This document shows positions 1 through 12,965 of a DNA stretch of 64,000 nt, piece after piece. The stretch is taken from assembly GCA_003260075.1 (NCBI GenBank), contig QLIY01000145.1, positions 144,526 to 208,525 of the forward strand, read 5' to 3'. Numbering within the stretch: the stretch's first letter is position 1; each line of letters starts with the position of its first letter. The notes beneath the pieces are model-generated. The model was not told the origin of the DNA. It did not search any database and was given only the letters and a program-made list of their open reading frames with translations. The translations under genes were made by a program, and so were the position numbers. This DNA comes from Phallusia mammillata (taxonomy: Eukaryota; Chordata; Ascidiacea; Phlebobranchia; Ascidiidae).

Positions 1-730
1 AGGGTTGGAAATAGCGCAGAGGTCACCGCACCAGTTTAGCAGTTTAATCCTATTACACTACATCGCATGCAAAACCGTCACACGTTCGTGCATATCTTAT
101 CCACCCGCTTCCTTGCTACCGATACTAGCTATGTAAATAACATGTGCCTAAACAAATGGACCTAATCCGGTTCAACCACTTATTGCGAAATTTTACCATA
201 CTTTACAATCTTTAACGCGGCCACTATTATCTACCAAGTGGTTGCAAAAAAGGCGACAAAAATTTACAAAATGTTGAGTTTTGGGCAATTTTCATTCTAG
301 GAGAGCGAAATCATGTGCGTTTTTGTGGTCGTGGGTTCTCCCTAAACCACAAAACGTTCCTTAACTATCGAACCAACTAACCGTAAACGCCCTGAACCTA
401 TTTCTGTATCAGGTTAAAAAAAACTGCCAACAATTGCTACCACACATGGTGTAGAAAGGTGCATTTTGCTAAACCTGGCTTAAGTTCAAAGGAAAGTGAT
501 GTAACCAAAATGAGGCTAAGTTACAAAAACTGATATTGTAATTTTGATCTCTGATTTCGGCCTGTATGGAATTCGCACCGACATGAAAACTTGGTAAAGG
601 AAAATATTTTAAACCCGCAAGTGAAAGAACCATAATATATAGCAAATAAACTTAAACTTGGTCGGCGTATTGATTGTTTTTCTTTGTTGGAAATGAAATA
701 AATGTACTGTTAAGCTTTCTCATAACTTAC

Positions 731-3700
731 CGAGCCGAATAAATAGCCGTCGTCGGTCATGGCGAGGTATTTTTTTGACACAACGCTGTAGATGCTGACA
801 ACTCCCACTCTTCCCACTGCCAGTATCTTCAGTATAGCTTAAAAATAAAAAGAGAAATATTTATAATTATGAAGAGTTTAAAGTCACAAAAATATGATGG
901 TTGTTTGTTTTATGTCAGATGTGTCTACAAAACCGTAAACTGTTTACAAATGTCACATAACATACAGAGATCTTGTAAAATTGCATGTTGTGTTTTCCAT
1001 AAATTACACCAAAATGCAAAAAAGTTCAATATAACGTTCAAAATTAGTTTTTATGAAAATCACCGGAAATGGTGACTTTTAGTTTAATATTTTTCCAACG
1101 TTTTTTCGTTTTGTTGTCCTGAGGTTGTTTTACTGTGTCAGACAGATTTAACAATTGTGAACAATCTGGCAAAGTTTTTGCGACACTCACGTACGCAACA
1201 TTATATCCGGGGCATCTAAACCGCTCGCCCGGTATAGCTCTCGGTTTGGGGGGGGGGATTAAACGAACAAAAATCTCGCGCAGCTAATCGTGGGGAACAG
1301 AGAAGGCACAAGATCAACCGACATTCTTTACCCAGATGCGTGCGAGCCGCAAAAAATGCCCTAGAGGCAAGGATTATGGGGCTTGCGACCGGGCTAGCAG
1401 CCCCCTGCGAAACCCCTACTATTTCTAAACAACCCCCGTTGCGTGCAAGGCCCCATGAGGCCGGGGAAAGTGCTTTGGATCTGTTGAGTTGATAAGATCA
1501 GCTACAAGGTAGACGACATGCACCCCCTCCGTTTGGGGGGGGGGATAACTAAACCATTTCCAACTCAAGTGAACGAAAACTCTTGTTAAAGCAAACGTAC
1601 AGTGCCCTTGTTCTCACTTTCTAAACTGAAACATATTTAAAAAAGACATTGTTTTTCGCTACACAAAGGTATTTGGTTCCAAGCAAAATATTAGGGATTA
1701 AACTTATAGCTATCGTTTACAAATGTCAAAATAAGATAACGTTGTTTACATCATTGTCGATCAGAAATAGTAACTAGGGCAACAGGTGCAACTTCAGTTT
1801 AAATGTTTTCTGGGGGGGGGGGCCGGGGAAAGTGCTTTGGATCTGTTAAGTTGATAAGATCAGCTACAAGGTAGACGACATGCACCCCCTCCGTTTTTGT
1901 TTTTCTCTTGACTCGGTTGCAAGTAAAAGTTTTTCAAACTCATCAGTTGTCTACTGTTGCGCTCTGTTTCCGCTGGGGTGCCTCGCCCTGTGCAAGCATG
2001 CACGTTGCAGTTGTTTGTTTGCGACTTGAAGGTAATATCACATGACTTGTATAGCGCTTGCCAAGTAGGTTAATCCAATACAAACTTAACAAAATCGTTA
2101 ACTAAACCATTTCCAACTTAAGTGAACGAAAACTCTTGTTAAAGCAAACGTACAGTGCCCTTCTCACTTTCTAAACTGAAACTTTTTTAAAAAGACATGA
2201 TTTTTCGCTCCACAAAGGTATTTGGTTCAATGCACACTATTAGGGATTTAACTTGCAGTTATCGTTAAACAGATTTGCGATTAAAACACCGTTGTTTACA
2301 TTATTGTCGGTGGGAAATAGTAACTAGGGCAACAGGTGCAACTTCAGTTTAAATGTTTTCTCTCATGACCAATGCTAATCGGTAACTGACAAGTATAACC
2401 GGGTCTGTGGGGCACTGGGGTGAAAGCAAACAACGCGGTGCCTCTTACAGGCGACGGACCCGGTGGTCTGTGTTTGTTGTTTGTGGTGAACAATGTGTAT
2501 TGAAAGTTTAAACGTATAAAGGTCGATTTCTTAGGAATAAAAAGTATGTGAAAAACAATTGCCGAATTTACAAGATGAAATCTGCCCAATTTATAACACC
2601 GTCACATTTGTGCGCAGTGGCAAAGTTTAAGATAACTCAAAGAAGGATATTTTACAATCACTTATGTGATGTTGTTTGTTTTCGACTGTTATGAGATTCG
2701 ACATATTTTTTCACCGTTTTAAATTTCTTCTCACAACACACATTTTGGCACAGCGCCACCCCGCGGCGAAGCTCCATAGACGCCAAATCCCAATCTGACG
2801 TCAGCGACAATTAAAACGCGATCGAACGGGCGCCCGAGCTGTTATGGATGCGCGACCGCTAATCATACGTAAATGGCAAATCCCATGAGGGCAACGCCGC
2901 TGCACGGAAAGTCGCCGGCTGCTGTAAAGCACTTTCTCTTCACTTTGGGGCAGAAGATTTTCGGGTTGTTGAAAGTAGGTTTAACATGCCGAGCGGTTTT
3001 GCTGTGCACATTTTACGCGTTGTTGTTGACTTTGCGAGGCGTGGTCCTTTCTAACACACGCGAAGCGTTTCTTCATGCAAACCCTCGCAATAACAAGGGG
3101 CAGATTCGGTCAGAGGTTAAGAAAGGAAACCGGGTTTTTGGAGTAAACTTGTTTATATTTTTACTGTTCCCTGACGATTTGATTTGAGTAAAAAATATAC
3201 ATTCCCAAATTTTAAAATCCAATGAATTTGTTTCATGTAAACGTATTTCTGGGTTCAAGAAATTGTTGACAGATTTTTGAATTTCTGAATGGGCCAAACT
3301 CTTAAAGCCGCTTAGATTGTGATGCAAGCTAAACGCAAATAGTTTGTCCTATAGTAATAACATTTTTAAACACGAAAATCAGTTAGAAACTGTTGACAAA
3401 TTCGCTAATAGCTTAAAGCTAACACATAGATTATAAAAACAGAGCAAATTTGACGAGGTACACAAAATTTAACGAACTATAAGAAAACGGGAACAGAAAT
3501 AATGATTCTCTTTCCGTATTACCTCACTTTTCGTTACAATGGATTAATACGTGGGAGACGGGAAGGCGCTGTGAGTTAGTGATGCTTTAAAAATGAGGCC
3601 GAGCACAAAAGGAAAACGGGTGGATGCGTTGTAAGCTTAACCCGTTATACCCGACCATCTTTTGGTCCCAAATCGGTGGTTTAAAAGCGGGCGAGGTGTC

Positions 3701-6700
3701 CACGCGGCCTTTGATGCCTTTATGACGTGATAATGTTGTCTGACATTTTCTGGCGTCTGCGGAACACGCGAGCTCGCCTAATGAGTTAAACAAACTTGGT
3801 AACTTTCCCATGCACTGCCCGGAAACCGTTGCGAGTCGACGCGTCCCCGTGTCGTGAATTACACCCTCCCTCGAGGCCCTAGCGCCCGTAACAACACTTC
3901 TGTTTACCCCCATGTTCCCAGTTTCGCTGAATCGCCTTGCAAACAATCGCACTGGTCAGTTGTTGGTTGTCTTAAAGTGCAACCTAGCCTTGTAAATCGC
4001 GCTCGATCGCTTGTTGTGTTGTTTTAGGTCGATTGTTTCACACAAAACGCGAGCGCTCGTATTACAAACGACCCCGCCCGCCGCTGTCCTGTCGATGCGA
4101 TTTAATAGTGTTATGACGACACACCAACTCTTTTGTGAGGTCACAATTGCTTGTCAGTCTTATCGATGCCGCTGGTCGGTCGACGTTGACGAATTAAAAC
4201 TTAATCGCGACTTTGGTTTCGGCGAAACAATCTACCCGAAACAGTTCCCAGTTGAGATCGCTATCTTTAAAGCTTTAACCCCTAAACTTCACACAAACAC
4301 GATCCTAAACCGTAATAAATCCTCTAAACCGATACCCCGGTGTGTGTATGTTCAACTTCGGCTTTGGGACTGAGTTGTTTTGGTGTTGGTCATCAACTTT
4401 TGTGCGTTCAGACAGGAGCGATTCAGTTGCTTGGCCGCATTGCTTTGCGTGCACGCAGCTTAAACGGCGCATTAATAGATTTACTGCTTCTTGTTTGAAG
4501 CTGCCCGATGTACTTCCTTATAAGGGTACGTTGCTGCTGTAATCTGTGTTGAACGTTGCCGGTAAAAAAGGTTGCTGTTTTGTTGCTTCCTCGGCGAAAA
4601 ACAACCCCCTACCCCCCATCCTTACCCGGGTCAAAAAAAGATTTGCGGTGTCGTCCCAATAACGCGTTCAAAGAATCTTTTTAGGTTTTCGAAGTAGTTC
4701 TTTAAAGTTAATTTTTACCAAGGCTTTTTTCATGCTTGTGGTCTGACTTCAGCATTATAATTGGAGTTGTTGGAAATGTTAATCTTTTTTTGACGATGCA
4801 AATTTAAAAAATGTTCAAGTATTAAAGTCGAGTTTAAATTTTACTCTTTGCGCTTTTTATTGTTATTTATTGTTGTCAAAATGTTTCAAAAAATTGCATG
4901 CAAATTGAGACTTCCGAAAAGCGAAATCTTTACCGCATCGCAAGGGGCTTTATTTAAGTGGGGGGGGGGGGGGGGGGGGGGGGGGTAAAAACGTCCTAAA
5001 GCAACGCGGCAAAGACTGTATAGGAAGTCCGGATTGTGTCGGCATTCTCTAAATGCTTGGACTCTTCCCATGGAACAAATGCCAGCCGATTGCGCTAGTC
5101 TCTTGCCCTCACCACCACAAGAACTAAATACAAGACAGTAGCAAAAGTAGGCCCCCCTTCCGTGCAAAGGAGGAATGTTAATTTGCCCGTACAAGGGTCT
5201 GGCTCTTCGACGCCAAACTTAACTTGGGTGCTTTGCCTGATTTTGCTGCGATGACTTTCTCATTTCGACCTCGTTTTTAAATATAGCAGATCCCCGTGCT
5301 TACTAAGCGCACGCGAACTCTTCTAAACACAAAGTAGAGTGCTTAGCCGTGAACTTGAGTGACATTGCTTGTTTTTCAGTGAGAGCGGTCAGATTTATGT
5401 CTGGAAAAAGGAACTACCAAATAATTGTCTGGGGAAGTCGCAAAGTTGTCGAAAAATAATTTGGTGCTCGTTGCGCAAGGCCACAAATAAACGAGTTTCT
5501 GTTGCCGAATCGCAAGTGCATCCCAAAAACTGAACTAAAACACTCATGGCAAAACTAATGGTATCGACTTGAGATTTAAAAAATTGAAAAATAATGGCTA
5601 TTTGTTACGCAATGTTGTTCCACTAGCGGACGCATTGTAAGTGAATTTAAAAACACAAAAAATGTATTTCTGACCTACGAATAATCATGCGATTTCGTTT
5701 CGCATTACAACTCAGAAACGATCAAACGATAGTTACGTAACACAATTGTCCGTGAAAACCCCACAAAAGTCGCTTTTTTAGAAATTTTACCCGGTTTTGA
5801 GCTCATTCAACTTGTAGACGAAAGACGCAGGCACAAGTGACAATCCACGTGAATAGCTCTTGAGGTCGCATCAAACTACACTTGAGTGAAATGTCAAAAC
5901 CCAACTCCTTCTGTGCAATTGTCCAGCGATAGGTCAACGAAACGACTGGTGTTAAATTACTTTGTGAAGGAGGCTTAGCGGGCACTTGTTACACGTCACT
6001 GACGTCACACGTTACGTCACCATGACGTGGTGATATTAAAAATGGAGAAGTTCAAGAAGGGGCTGAATTGGGTAGAAGTGACGTGTGACTTTTAGAGTTC
6101 TGATCGATGGGGATTTCTTGGTAACATTTTCGAGTTATTTGAGCTTGACGGATGCCACTATTGAAATAGACTAAAACGATTTTTTGGAAAACCATTTGAC
6201 ATCACGTTATTGCGCAATTGTTTTAGTTATTACATCTCGGTTTCATGTGGGTATTCTAAAAGTTTTACAAACTATTTCTTTTGTTGGTTTGAATATTTAT
6301 AGTTTTACATTTTAATTTGTACGTTTACTTTTTTTCGTCCAATACGCATCTGTGAAATGGGAAAAGATATACGAGATCTAGACCACGTTTTGTTCACAAA
6401 ACGCCACTATTTAGCTTAAACAAGATTGCAAATATATAGGCCAGTGTAATTATAATCAAGTTGACGAACAACTCCTAATGCAGCAGTGTTCCTATCATGC
6501 AAATTCGTAAAAAAATTGCCCTCGATTTTGAGACTGTTGGGTAGATTTGGTTGATAACGCGTAGTTCCCGTTTCGTTTAAGCAACTCTTAATTTCGACAA
6601 GAATGTGCTTTCTGGCATGGGTCTATGGTTTCTTGCTGGTGGTGCACGCAAACTTCTAACGAAAGATTGATGACTAATCACCCGTCAATTTCGCTAAGTT

Positions 6701-9700
6701 GTCCCGGTTAACGGCGAAAATTTAACCCAAGCCACAAAAACCTCAGTGACCCTGTTGGGATTCGTGGTTCTTATATAATGGCAGAGCCGGAATAGCAGGT
6801 TAAAATTTCAGAAAATTTTCCATGTTACATCTTTTTAGTAGTGTTTATACAACGAATGTATTATTAAGCTTCTTATGGTGGAGTATGAAAATTGTGCATT
6901 GCAAACACATATTTTTAAATATGTGATTTCTGAAAGGTAAATATTGGTTGTTACCTTTCATGCTGTTGGTTAAAATACTTTTTTTGAACGGGCTTAGATT
7001 ACGAACATTTAAGTTTCTCAACATTGCAAACTGCCATAAAATTGGGCATATGCAAACTTGTTAAGTGTTAAGAGTATGAAATAGGTGGTTTAAGGCCACT
7101 TGGTTCCCTTTGCAGTTGTCCCCGTGTGTCCCCGTGCAGCGCTTGATCAGAACAATGTGCGTCTATGCTGCTACGCATTCGCATGGCATTTCAATGTTGG
7201 CTTCTGGACAAAACTCGGCTTAACACGAAACGAACGCGTTCAATTGTTTCTGCGTCAAATGCCACGTTCTCACACCCGGGAAATCCCCTGGGGGAACTTA
7301 ACACTGTTTTAGATAAACACCTACGTCGTCATGGTGACGCGTTAAAGGTTTGCGATGCTAATAATAAGGTGATAAATATGTGAAAAATGCGAAAAGAGAA
7401 TGGTTTTACGGGTAATTAGGCGCTTAGATTCACAGCGAAGAAAATATGCGTCGTTTATTACAAATATTTGTAATCATAATTTTCGTTTGTAAAGCCCCAG
7501 ATGATTAGCAAATGTGTGTTGTGAGTGTGCTGCTCAAAGGTTACACTTCTAAGTTGTTATAAAAGTAAACTGGAAATCTTGTTGATGTCATTGTTTGCGA
7601 AACGTTTTTCAATGCTTCATGCCTCAAATAATTTAAACCTCAAACTTACATGGGCCTCAACAAACTTTTTCAAAATTAAAAGTAAAAATTGTATTTAGGA
7701 AAGTTTTAGTGTTTCAATTTTCTGTTAAATATCAAACTCAACCTTCAACGCATTCCAAATGCTCTACAAGCTAAATGGTGTAATAGCTTCAAAGTTTGTA
7801 ATCGCGGTGGGATTAAGGCACACGGCGGCAAGAACAACCAGAAACACTTAACACGGGGTTTGTGCCTTTGCCCTGCCTTGCTAGGGGGTCTCGCTTGTCC
7901 ATTGCTTCTCACGTTATGTTGACATAGAAGCGCAAACGACAGAGCAATGAATCAGAGCAACTGGCCCCGAGCGTTATGTCAACTCCGTTTCGCGTGCGCC
8001 AGGGTCTGTGAAAGTCCACAAAAGCTTCCACACACTCCCTTTGGATTCGCACATATGTGACCACTGTTGTTGTTTACTGTCCGCCACGCACGCTATACTT
8101 CAATTTATGTTTGCGTTGGTTTTTCGTTGCTTAAAATATGTTAAGCTTGCTGGTGTTCGGAAAAACTGTCAACGAAATGTGGTTCAAACTCTTTAGTATA
8201 GTTCCAGTTGTATCGTTTGTTAAGATTAAACTTCGTCGGGGGGGGGGGGGTTAAAATATGTTAAGCTTGTTGGTGAGGACTGGTGTTCGGAAAAACTGTC
8301 AACGAAATGTGGTTCAAACTGTTTAGTATAGTTCCAGTTGTATCGTTTGTTAAGATTAAACTTCGTCGGTGAAATGCAAAATGACAAACCTTTAACAAAC
8401 CCAAATAGGTGTTTCGATTTGATACAAGAATTGCAACTACAAAAGCAAGCACAACTGATTAAACCTAAACGCCAAAACTGTAACCTTAAATTTGTTGGAT
8501 TTAGCCTCTTAAACGCGTATCACCAAAAAACGTTAGCACTCAAAACTGCCTCTTCCCAACCGCGCACTTGAAAACGCAAGTAAAATCCACTAACGAACGA
8601 CAAACGTTTACACAAACATGCCTGCGCTGCAAACAAACGGGGAATCCCCCATAGGAAGAGATTAAAATCAGCTGGCAGTAGTTTGCGTTCATCCTCGCAT
8701 GGCTTGGACACGCGCAAGGCTCCCGCAAAGCCATCAGTCAAACCCGGGACCGAAGATCAATCCCTCGGCCGCGTTGGAACGCCAGGCCCGTCTAAACTAA
8801 GTCAATTTTCCCACACATCCAGTAGAACACCCACCGAGGAATCGCTCCGCCCCTTCGCCCCAAACAGAGCGAAGATGTTCGCTTTAAAGTGAGGCGTGTG
8901 GCGGTCACGTGCTTGTCGACCCTTGGGTTCAAGGGTCAGGGGTCAAGAATATTTTATTTTGTAAGACATGGACTTGAAAAGTAGAATAAATAAAAACAAA
9001 AACTGCCAGATAGCCAGTGTGTCAGGAATACATGTGTTTGTGTTGTCTTATGATGCTAATGGTAAAGTAATCATGAGATATAAGTCCAGTAGGCGTTTTA
9101 TTTAAATTTGTGACAAACTGTATTAATTTTTGGCACCAAATATTCCAACTGCGCTTTGTGCACGCTTCCAAATAAATTGGGACTTATAAAATACCTAAAA
9201 CCACGACATATTTCGAAACTGACGTTTTCCGTTCGAAAATAGCACCGTTTAAGTAGAAGGGACATCGCGGACAAACAAGGGTTAACTTTGGTTCCTTTGC
9301 GGGAATTTAGGTCCCAAATTACCGCGGGCAACCTATAATTTAGCGCTGACACACCCGTGGGGCTATTTCAATTGCCCAGAGCTAATCCTCGCAACCAGGG
9401 GTGCGACCAATTACGATGTTCGAATCGGTCCCATCGCGTCACCTACGCCCCAAAAACTCGCTAATGTAGATACGTTGATAGGAAGCCAAACCCAAACAAG
9501 GAGGTATTATTTGCTGGCAGATAAATTCACAACAAGTTTTCCCATAGCAAGTGAACAACAACTGATTGATCACAACAAAAGGGGACTTTATGGCGTTTTT
9601 TTTTCAACTATTTAAATCGCCTTTGGCTGTTTTAGTTATAAGGTAAGCCTTTCTACATTTCACATCTGTGGCATTTTTTTCAAAACAATCATGTCAATAA

Positions 9701-12700
9701 ATGTGCTTTAAATTTTGAAAGTTCTCAACACCGATTTTTTAAGTCAAAGATACTCTGCCGTTACGATTTAAAACAACGTCTTATGGTACTTAACATTTGC
9801 AATTAAACAAGAGGAAAAAATATCCCCTCTTTGGCCTATGCCTGTGCCAATGCTCTACATTGCAGGATAAATCAACATATTATCCCCCTATACCAGTGCC
9901 TTGCACCTCAGTGAGTCTTCTGTGACTCAGACAAGCCCCCAAACCGCAAGATTCTCTCGAGACATGATAATCAAGAATGATTGGGTTTAGTGGGTGTCCT
10001 GTGAGTGGAAATAAATCCTCAAGAGCAGGAGCAGTGACCTTTACAACGTTTGACTCTCGCGTGACAATTCGAAATCTAGACTTATGTGATTCGGCGCCGA
10101 AAATAGTTCCCATTAAGCCCTTCCACTCGGTTTTGACTCGACTTGGGTCGGTTTTGGTGCTTTTCGAGATAAAAACAAACTTACGTGGGAAAGTCAAAAA
10201 CAAAACGCAATTGTGCTTCTGCTTTTAGCCCCCTAATAGTTGTTAAAACATCAATTTTTACTATTTTTGAAATAAGACCACGCTTTTAGAAGGCCATGAC
10301 AATGGACTTGAGATTTTAAAGTTCCACCCGGCCGACTAGATCTTGTTTTGTTCACAGCGTGAAAAAACACGAGCAAAAATAGTAAGCATAATTTTTACGA
10401 CCCGGAGGTACGAAGCCTTTGGCGCATTGGTAAATGAACGCGACACATTTAATGGCTGTGGCGACTCAAACCACTTTGAAATTAAGTTGTCGCAAATTGA
10501 ATTAACTGTCACATGCGATAGGACTGTCTAATGGCTGAATGGGGTTTATGCTGCAAGCGCTTTACAAAGTCGTGAGGTTAATTTAATTGTTTTGCAATCT
10601 ATCTGGGGCGACCACTTGTGATTAAGTGACGTGGTGCGAGCTATTGCAAAATAACATCGATGTGACTTGCAATGCCAAACCTATAAATAAAGATTCACTC
10701 AATATAAATGGAACTTATTTAGATAACCAATAAGTTGAAGAAATTTCCCTTAAGTTGCTGCTCATACGCTGGGCTTTAAACCAATCCAAATTGTATTCCA
10801 AATGCTCAGAAATTAATTGTGACGGACTAAGCTATAAAGTTAACGTAAGAAGGACTCCTTTATGTTTAAACATTGGCAAACTAACTGATTAACCCACGTT
10901 GGTTTAAATTTCCACAAGATGCCACACGCTCATTTCCACAGAGAAAGCTACAGATAAGGGTAACAAAATATGGGGCTAATTCAAGGGGGTAATAGGGGTC
11001 AAGAAGGGGGGCTTCTACCAACATGTTTTGGGGTCGGTTATCAGCGACCCAGTAAAAATCATTACCCTACCCCAGTTGGGTTAAAACGGGTCACGGTTCA
11101 AAGCAGAGAGAAGCCGCACAAAGCGACAGTGCTCTAAAGGGTCGGTGTTGAATCCTCAACTGTGACCTCTAAGCTATAGCGTTGTTGGCGTAAAGGATTT
11201 GCTTCGTGAAAACTTACTTGGGCATTCGAACAATGTGAATGTGTACAAATCGTACATTAAAACTTAACAAATGTTTAATAGTTAAGGGGGTCATTGTGAC
11301 TTTTTCAGTTTTGTAAGTTTATGGGAAATTTTCTTTAAAGTGCGCAATAAGTTTAGCAAAAAATACCAACATTTAAGTTGTATAAACTGTGTTCTACAGA
11401 TGTTAATGAATTGGATCAAAGTGTTTCCTTCTAGTCAAACTTCAGAAAATGTAGGGTTCATTTTGGGGCGAACTTTTTTCTAAGAATCAGCAGCCTTTGA
11501 TCTTAAAGCCGCAAAAAGACTTGACTGGGTTCGGTGCTGCCGTTCGCGTTTAGAAACCTAACTTTCACCCAAATACGGCATCAGCACCGCGCAACACTCG
11601 CACGTTGTACAAATAGCAACTCAACTTCAAACGTCAACTACCGAAAAAAGTTCTTTTAATTACGTTTCTGCTCCAGTGATCGCAAACCCCAGGGTCCATG
11701 CAGTTTGTGTCGTCAGAAAGAGGGGCGATTGACCTCAAACTAATTTTTTCGGCCACCATACTGTTTACGGAGCCGGTGGAAGGCCGTGTTTGGGACCCAG
11801 CTGTTGTATAGCTGTCAGTTTCTGAGCTGCGGTATCAATGTGTGTGATTGATCGGTAACATGCCGAACCATAAGACATTTCCCGAATTTGTGTGTTGCAA
11901 ATAGCGTTAGATATCGTTACAAGTGAAATTTCCGCACAGACCATTTTGTACGCATTTAGAAAAAAAATATTTGATGCACTATCTGGGCAAACGATATTTT
12001 CTCGAAGAATGTAATTTATGTCCCAAACGACACTATAACCAAACATGGAAACGTTACGCCTTAAAATACCTCCTACGTTGCTTATTTTGCTACAAGAATT
12101 AACATTTTCACTTACTGTTTTGTGTTTGGGTCTTTGAGGAGCGAACCCTTCCATTGGGCAGCATTTCAAGGTAATATCCAGTTTTACTGACGAGACTCCT
12201 CAGTCGCACATCTCCGTCACTGGCGAGTCGCTTCTTGCGCGAGAGCAGTCTTTCTGTTAGTGACGTCATATCACGTCGCTGTGACGTCACTTCGTCTTGC
12301 GTATTTTTCGCTGCGGGACGACATAGTCGCCGGAGTTGTTCGTACGTCATATCGCCACACGCTCGGGCCGTGCGCTTGATTTGCGCGCGCAAAAGTCTGC
12401 CCGCCGGTGATGACGTAGGCGTCGTGACGTCAAGCAGTGACGTCAGGTATCTGAGATGCTGGCAAGACCTGCATCTTTGTGCGGTTGCGTCTTTTTCGTG
12501 CTTTGCTGCTGCGAAGTCAGTTCTGGCGCTTCTCAGTCTTTGCACGAGCGCGTTCTGTTGTCGTCGGTCCATCGCCGGACTTCGGTAGGATAGTTCTGCT
12601 GCGACTGGCAAACAACAGCCGAGCACAATCAGCGCAATATAAAGCGCGGCAATGATTTCAGTCCTGTGACGTACTAATGACGTCAGGGTCTTGAGTAATC

Positions 12701-12761
12701 CACGTATGGTCGTCGGTTGCAGAAGCTTCAGCAGTGGGTCGGCTCCGAGGTTTGTGGACAT
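731..12761 (-). CDS. Fibroblast growth factor ligand, first two coding exons (3' part outside window)
   Basis: Seen: exon 1 is 12116-12761 (ATG at 12759-12761, 215 codons plus one base) with donor GTAAGT at 12110-12115. Exon 2 is 731-837, between an AG acceptor (838-839) and donor GTAAGT. Phases join exactly (1 + 107 = 36 codons). The end of exon 1 reads LVSKTGYYLEMLPNGRV and exon 2 reads VGVVSIYSVVSKKYLAM then TDDGYLFGS, which is the start of the FGF beta-trefoil with the conserved YLAM and GS positions. Before the core are a hydrophobic segment (about residues 37-56, IIAALYIALIVLGCCLP) and a basic SRKKR site resembling a furin cleavage site. Known: FGFs are secreted ligands of receptor tyrosine kinases, and this two-intron plan is typical. 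Inferred: secretion through an internal signal or signal-anchor, then furin processing. Exon 3 must lie beyond base 1. The subfamily is unresolved; the exon 2 wording recalls FGF4/5/6 and FGF1. An upstream in-frame GTG at 12896 is not a credible start. Confidence 0.85.
1460..2370. repeat. Interleaved A-B-A-B duplication joined by two G runs
   Basis: Block A (1461-1534) ends in G10 (1535-1544). Block B (1545-1811) ends in a G run (1812-1822). A second A (1821-1895) continues through unique DNA to a second B (2096-2361). The copies differ by scattered substitutions and 1-4 nt indels. The simplest reading is that a contig from the other haplotype carrying B was dropped between A and its true continuation. 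Confidence 0.75.
2750..2970 (+). promoter_or_regulatory. Promoter-like GC-rich patch with a possible first exon
   Basis: A GC-rich stretch contains a TGACGTCA octamer (2799-2806) and, at 2873, an ATG that opens a 33-codon frame (MANPMRATPLHGKSPAAVKH at the start) running into AAA|GTAGGT, a usable splice donor near 2970. I could not find a downstream exon that continues it, and it lies inside the FGF intron on the opposite strand. It is a weak candidate for a nested gene or an enhancer. Confidence 0.2.
4960..4985. repeat. Pure G26 run without flanking duplication
   Basis: An uninterrupted run of 26 G in AT-rich intron DNA. There are no direct copies on either side. It belongs to the long class of homopolymer runs described in the findings. 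Confidence 0.8.
6905..6961. repeat. Two adjacent small hairpins
   Basis: A near-perfect palindrome CACATATTT-TT-AAATATGTG is followed directly by a 10-bp stem TGAAAGGTAA / TTACCTTTCA with a 10-nt loop. The stems are too short for a convincing pre-microRNA; they may be the remnant of a small inverted-repeat element. Confidence 0.4.
8132..8377. repeat. Direct duplication across a G run
   Basis: The left copy (8132-8239) and right copy (8251-8370) both run from TTAAAATATGTTAAGCTTG to AACTTCGTCGG. They differ by an 11-nt indel (GTGAGGACTGG present only on the right) and a substitution. G13 (8238-8250) separates them, of which about two bases belong to the left copy. Confidence 0.75.
12261..12685. 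promoter_or_regulatory. Cluster of five TGACGTCA palindromes inside FGF exon 1
   Basis: Exact CREB/ATF octamers TGACGTCA start at 12261, 12282, 12425, 12438 and 12678, and near matches (GTGACGTA, CGTACGTCA) lie between them. All are within the protein-coding first exon of the FGF gene. An 8-mer is expected about once per 65 kb by chance. They may be an exonic enhancer or simply reflect repeated Asp-Val-Thr coding. Confidence 0.4.
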
Positions 12762-12940
12762 GATGCTGGAAACTTGGGTGAAGAAGCGAACATAATTACT
12801 TTCCAGAGGAATAACTCGGATTTGCACGCGCGTTCGGCCGGGATTCGATGCTCTTATCCCCGCGTAGAAGCGTTCGTCTTTGTCGTAGTCGCGCACAGAA
12901 GAAAAGGAATGCGTTTGATTTCGGCGAAGCGCCTCACGCT

Positions 12941-12947
12941 TTTATCC
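12941..12947 (-). promoter_or_regulatory. TATA-like box of the FGF gene
   Basis: On the minus strand the bases read GATAAAAG about 180 bp upstream of the proposed FGF start codon. This would place transcription start near 12915 and give a 5' UTR of about 150 bp. The position is plausible but rests on one short motif. Confidence 0.3.
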
Positions 12948-12965
12948 TGCGTGTATTTTTTCTAA

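Larger units (their letters stand above)
838..12115 (-). other. Intron 1 of the FGF gene (11.3 kb)
   Basis: The intron holds a rearranged haplotype duplication (1460-2370), a second duplication at 8132-8377, G runs at 1248, 1535, 1812, 4960 and 8238, a promoter-like GC-rich patch (2750-2990), and small hairpins at 6905-6961. The GC-rich patches at 3590-4450 and 7090-7330 have long open frames on both strands but no family I recognise and no consistent splice sites, so I do not call genes there. Confidence 0.6.

Noticed and set aside
3587..4373. Long overlapping frames on both strands in the GC-rich 3.6-4.4 kb patch
   Set aside because: High CpG content lowers stop frequency on both strands. 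No family, start context or splice sites support a gene.
6905..6961. Possible pre-microRNA
   Set aside because: The two stems are only 9-10 bp each and separate, too short for a Drosha/Dicer substrate.
9400..9440. tRNA-like GTTCGAATC at about 9419
   Set aside because: No T-arm stem or cloverleaf is formed by the flanks.
12764..12896. Extension of the FGF frame upstream to a GTG at 12896
   Set aside because: Eukaryotic initiation at GTG is rare and the ATG at 12761 has a plausible leader; the extra 44 residues look like untranslated sequence.
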